NCBI GenBank assembly: GCA_002305445.1
Contig: DBRA01000027.1
Location: 1-15,268, forward strand
Length of the DNA: 15,268 nucleotides
Reading direction: 5' to 3'
Source: Clostridiales bacterium UBA1380
Lineage (GTDB): Bacteria > Bacillota > Clostridia > Oscillospirales > CAG-272
Shown: positions 12,986-15,268 of the stretch, in pieces
Numbering within the stretch: position 1 is the first letter of the stretch
How the letters are laid out: the number at the start of each line of letters is the position of its first letter
Translations under genes and position numbers: made by a program
The notes under the pieces: model-generated
What the model was told of the DNA's origin: nothing
Databases searched by the model: none
What the model saw: the letters and a program-made list of their open reading frames with translations, nothing else

Positions 12986-15268
12986 ATGTCTGTGTTATCC
13001 GCAGCGCGCCGGCAGCTGTTGTCGGGGCGGGCGAATTTTACCTGGAACTTTGCGGGAAAGCTCGCCTATGCGGGTTCCCGCGCAATCCTTCTTATCATAA
13101 TCGCCAAGCTGGGAACCGCGGAGATGGTAGGCCAGTTTTCCTTCGCGTTCGCCGTCACGGCGCCGGTTTTCATGATTGCGGATCTGGATCTGCGCTCGGT
13201 GCTTGTCACGGATTTTAAAAGGCAGTATCAATTCGGCCACTATATGGGTTTGAGGCTGCTCACGGTTGTGCCGACGCTGATAACCGTCGGTATTCTTGCG
13301 CTGTGCCAGAGGTCCGCGCTGAGCGGCACCATCATTCTGCTGGTGGGGCTTGCAAAGACCGTGGAGCACGTTTGCGATCTGCTGTACGGACTCATGCAGC
13401 GGGAGGAAAGACTCGAACAGTTGGGCTTTTCGCTTATACTGAAATCAGTGCTGTCCGTTCTGTTCGTTTCTCTTCTGCTATGGCGGTTCGGCAGTATAAC
13501 GGCGGCGGTAGCCGGATTGGCGGCGGCCTATCTTGCGGTACTGCTTGTCTACGATATCCGAGCCGTCCGGCCGTACGAAAGAGTGCGGATATTCCTTGAC
13601 CGGCGCAGTCTGTTTCACCTTCTGCGGCTTAGCCTGCCGCTCGGCGTTGTCTTGCTGTTTGCATCGCTTAATAAAAACTTATCTGTTTATTTTATCAACG
13701 GCTATCTCGGGCCCGCTTCGCTCGGATACTACACGGCGGCTGTATACATCATGAACATCGGCAGCATGGCCGTAAGCGCGCTCGGCCAGTCGCGCAATGC
13801 GCGTCTGGCAAAACTGTTCGGAGAGGGAGATACCGGGAGTTTTATCCGAATCCTGCGCAACATGGTTATTTTGACCGGCATCCTGGGAGTCTCGATGATA
13901 CTGGCCGCAGCCCTTTTCGGCGGAAATATTCTTACGCTCCTGTATACGCGGGAGTACGCGGCCTATCAGTCGCTGTTCGTGTTTATCATGGCGGCGGCGG
14001 CCGTGTCCTATATCGGCGAAACGATTCAGTATGCGGTTACTGCCACGAGGCAGTTCCGGCTGCAGCCTTTCGCTCACGGTTTTGTGCTGTTGACAGGGTT
14101 CTGCATCAATCCGGTTTTGATTTCGCGGTTCAGCCTGAACGGTGCGGCGTTGAGCCTTTTTATCACATCCTGTCTGCAGCTCGCGGTCAATACGCTTCTT
14201 CTGCTTTATATGCTCCGGAACAAAAAGACGGGCGGTAAAAGCCGGGTGAAAACCGAGAGCGGAATACCGGTTGAAATCAGGCGGACGAACTTCCCGGACG
14301 AGTATGACGGGCATTTTATCGACGATTGGAGAAGACTGCGCGCGTGCGGCAGTCACACTGCCTTTTCCGATCCGGACTTTCTGTCCGTCTGGTGGGAACA
14401 TTTCGGCAGGGAGCATACGCCGCTGACGCTTGCCGTCTACGCGGGCAGCGACCTCGCGGGAGTGTTTCCTTTCATGCTTTCGCGCGGGCCGGACAGCCGG
14501 CGCTGCCGGCTGATCGGGCATCCCCAGGCGACGCGGACGGACATTGTCCTGCTGCCCGAATATGCCGAAGCATGTGTGAAAGCTGTTATCGATTATCTCG
14601 ACCGGCTGAAGGGGCCGGTTGTATTTGAGCTTGACGGGCTCTCCCCGCATGATCCGGCCTGTGCCGCGCTGTTACACACTCTGCGGGCCTCAAGGCGGCG
14701 CTATGCGATCCGCACGACTCCGTGCCCGGTGATCGACATGCGGGGACAGACGTATGAGAGCTTTATAAAATCACATTTTTCTTCTCACACGCTGAAAAAC
14801 AACAAGCGGGACGACAGGCGGCTGAGTGCGCTAGGGGAGGTTACCTGCCGCGAGCTGACTGCGGCGGATATGCCCGCGGCGTGCGACCTGCATGACGCCC
14901 GCTGGGCAAAGAAGATGGACACGAGCGGGTTTTGCGAAGAACCTTCGCGCTCTTTCTTCGCGCAGCTTTTATCGATGCCCGCGGACGGCTGGCAGGCGAA
15001 GGCTCTCGGGCTTTTTCTCGACGGGCGGATGATCGCGTTTCAGTACGGGTTTTTCTCTGGCGGCCGGGCGATGCTCTATAAATCCGCGCACAGCGAACTG
15101 CTCAACATCTATGCACCGGGTAAAAGAATGAAACGGGAGTTTATCATGCGCATGTTTGATGCGCATTTTGAGACAGCGGATCTCGGGGTCGGATATGAGG
15201 AGTATAAGACAGAGTGGACACAGACGGTCGAGGAAGTGCGCGGACTGCTGTTTCCGAAGCGGGGACTG
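12986..15268 (+). CDS. Wzx-type flippase fused to a CelD/FemAB-like GNAT acyltransferase (3' end outside window)
   Basis: One frame runs from ATG 12986 to the last base: 761 codons without a stop. AGGAG (12976-12980) lies five bases before the ATG. Residues 1-410 are a full polysaccharide flippase of the Wzx/MOP type with about twelve hydrophobic segments, such as AILLIIIAKLGTAEMVGQFS (33-52), SLPLGVVLLFASLNKNLSVY (216-235) and MVILTGILGVSMILAAALFG (293-312). A basic linker follows (RNKKTGGKSRVK, 411-422). From ~430 to the end is a soluble Acetyltransf_6 (CelD/BcsL) GNAT domain: FSDPDFLSVWWEHFG (460-474), GVFPFMLSR (492-500), a DIVLLPEYAE block (519-528), HTLKNNKRDDRRL (601-613), HDARWAKK (636-643), LFLDGRMIAFQYGFFSGGRA (676-695) and the family-typical ending DLGVGYEEYKTEWT (732-745). 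The domain therefore looks nearly complete. The likely role is to export the lipid-linked repeat unit and acylate or aminoacylate it. It follows the Wzy gene by 74 bases without a terminator. Confidence 0.85.
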   Translation, partial: MSVLSAARRQLLSGRANFTWNFAGKLAYAGSRAILLIIIAKLGTAEMVGQFSFAFAVTAPVFMIADLDLRSVLVTDFKRQYQFGHYMGLRLLTVVPTLITVGILALCQRSALSGTIILLVGLAKTVEHVCDLLYGLMQREERLEQLGFSLILKSVLSVLFVSLLLWRFGSITAAVAGLAAAYLAVLLVYDIRAVRPYERVRIFLDRRSLFHLLRLSLPLGVVLLFASLNKNLSVYFINGYLGPASLGYYTAAVYIMNIGSMAVSALGQSRNARLAKLFGEGDTGSFIRILRNMVILTGILGVSMILAAALFGGNILTLLYTREYAAYQSLFVFIMAAAAVSYIGETIQYAVTATRQFRLQPFAHGFVLLTGFCINPVLISRFSLNGAALSLFITSCLQLAVNTLLLLYMLRNKKTGGKSRVKTESGIPVEIRRTNFPDEYDGHFIDDWRRLRACGSHTAFSDPDFLSVWWEHFGREHTPLTLAVYAGSDLAGVFPFMLSRGPDSRRCRLIGHPQATRTDIVLLPEYAEACVKAVIDYLDRLKGPVVFELDGLSPHDPACAALLHTLRASRRRYAIRTTPCPVIDMRGQTYESFIKSHFSSHTLKNNKRDDRRLSALGEVTCRELTAADMPAACDLHDARWAKKMDTSGFCEEPSRSFFAQLLSMPADGWQAKALGLFLDGRMIAFQYGFFSGGRAMLYKSAHSELLNIYAPGKRMKREFIMRMFDAHFETADLGVGYEEYKTEWTQTVEEVRGLLFPKRGL

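Noticed and set aside
13679..14650. Minus-strand open frame of 323 codons opposite the flippase/GNAT fusion
   Set aside because: The plus frame is uninterrupted with flippase and GNAT features across this span. The minus peptide is rich in Arg, Gln, Pro and His with no recognisable domain.

Overview
The window looks like a chromosomal segment from a low- to mid-GC Gram-positive anaerobe of the Clostridia type, possibly from a metagenome-assembled genome. The reasons are strong AGGAGG-like ribosome sites, GTG and TTG starts, a DUF1848 protein, an AraC/GH43 pair without export signals, and a Wzz/BY-kinase capsule operon. No rRNA, tRNA, CRISPR array, insertion sequence or phage gene was found. 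The taxonomic guess is inference.

Bases 1-2700 are GC-rich: the 3' end of an unrecognised gene, a convergent DUF1848 gene with a C-terminal CxxxCxxC cluster, and a two-gene operon of a RimJ/RimL-type acetyltransferase and a class I methyltransferase joined by a one-base stop/start overlap, closed by a hairpin terminator. Bases 2832-5303 hold a cytosolic GH43-type glycosidase and a divergently transcribed AraC-family regulator. Their shared promoter region carries an 11-bp direct repeat next to both -10 boxes, a plausible operator pair. Bases 5308-7668 are a visibly AT-richer block: a second SAM methyltransferase, an ASCH/PUA-like protein and a YgiD/DODA-type class III extradiol dioxygenase, closed by a terminator nearly identical to the one at 2715.

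Bases 7669-15268 are a surface or exopolysaccharide locus. A phosphoglycosyltransferase gene (minus strand) starts repeat-unit assembly. It has a strong ribosome site but no ATG, GTG or TTG in frame after it. Divergent from it, after a 358-base leader, runs a tightly packed operon: a fused Wzz chain-length regulator/BY-kinase whose kinase half has lost conserved motifs, a GT4 glycosyltransferase, a Wzy/WaaL-type polymerase or ligase, and a very long open frame to the window end. That last frame (at least 761 codons, no stop) encodes a complete Wzx-type flippase continuous with a CelD/FemAB-like GNAT acyltransferase domain. Together they suggest a Wzx/Wzy-dependent pathway: PGT primes undecaprenyl phosphate, GT4 (and enzymes outside the window) extend, the flippase exports, Wzy polymerises and Wzz/kinase sets length. 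The GNAT domain could acylate the glycan at the flipping step. The flippase-acyltransferase fusion is the most unusual item here.
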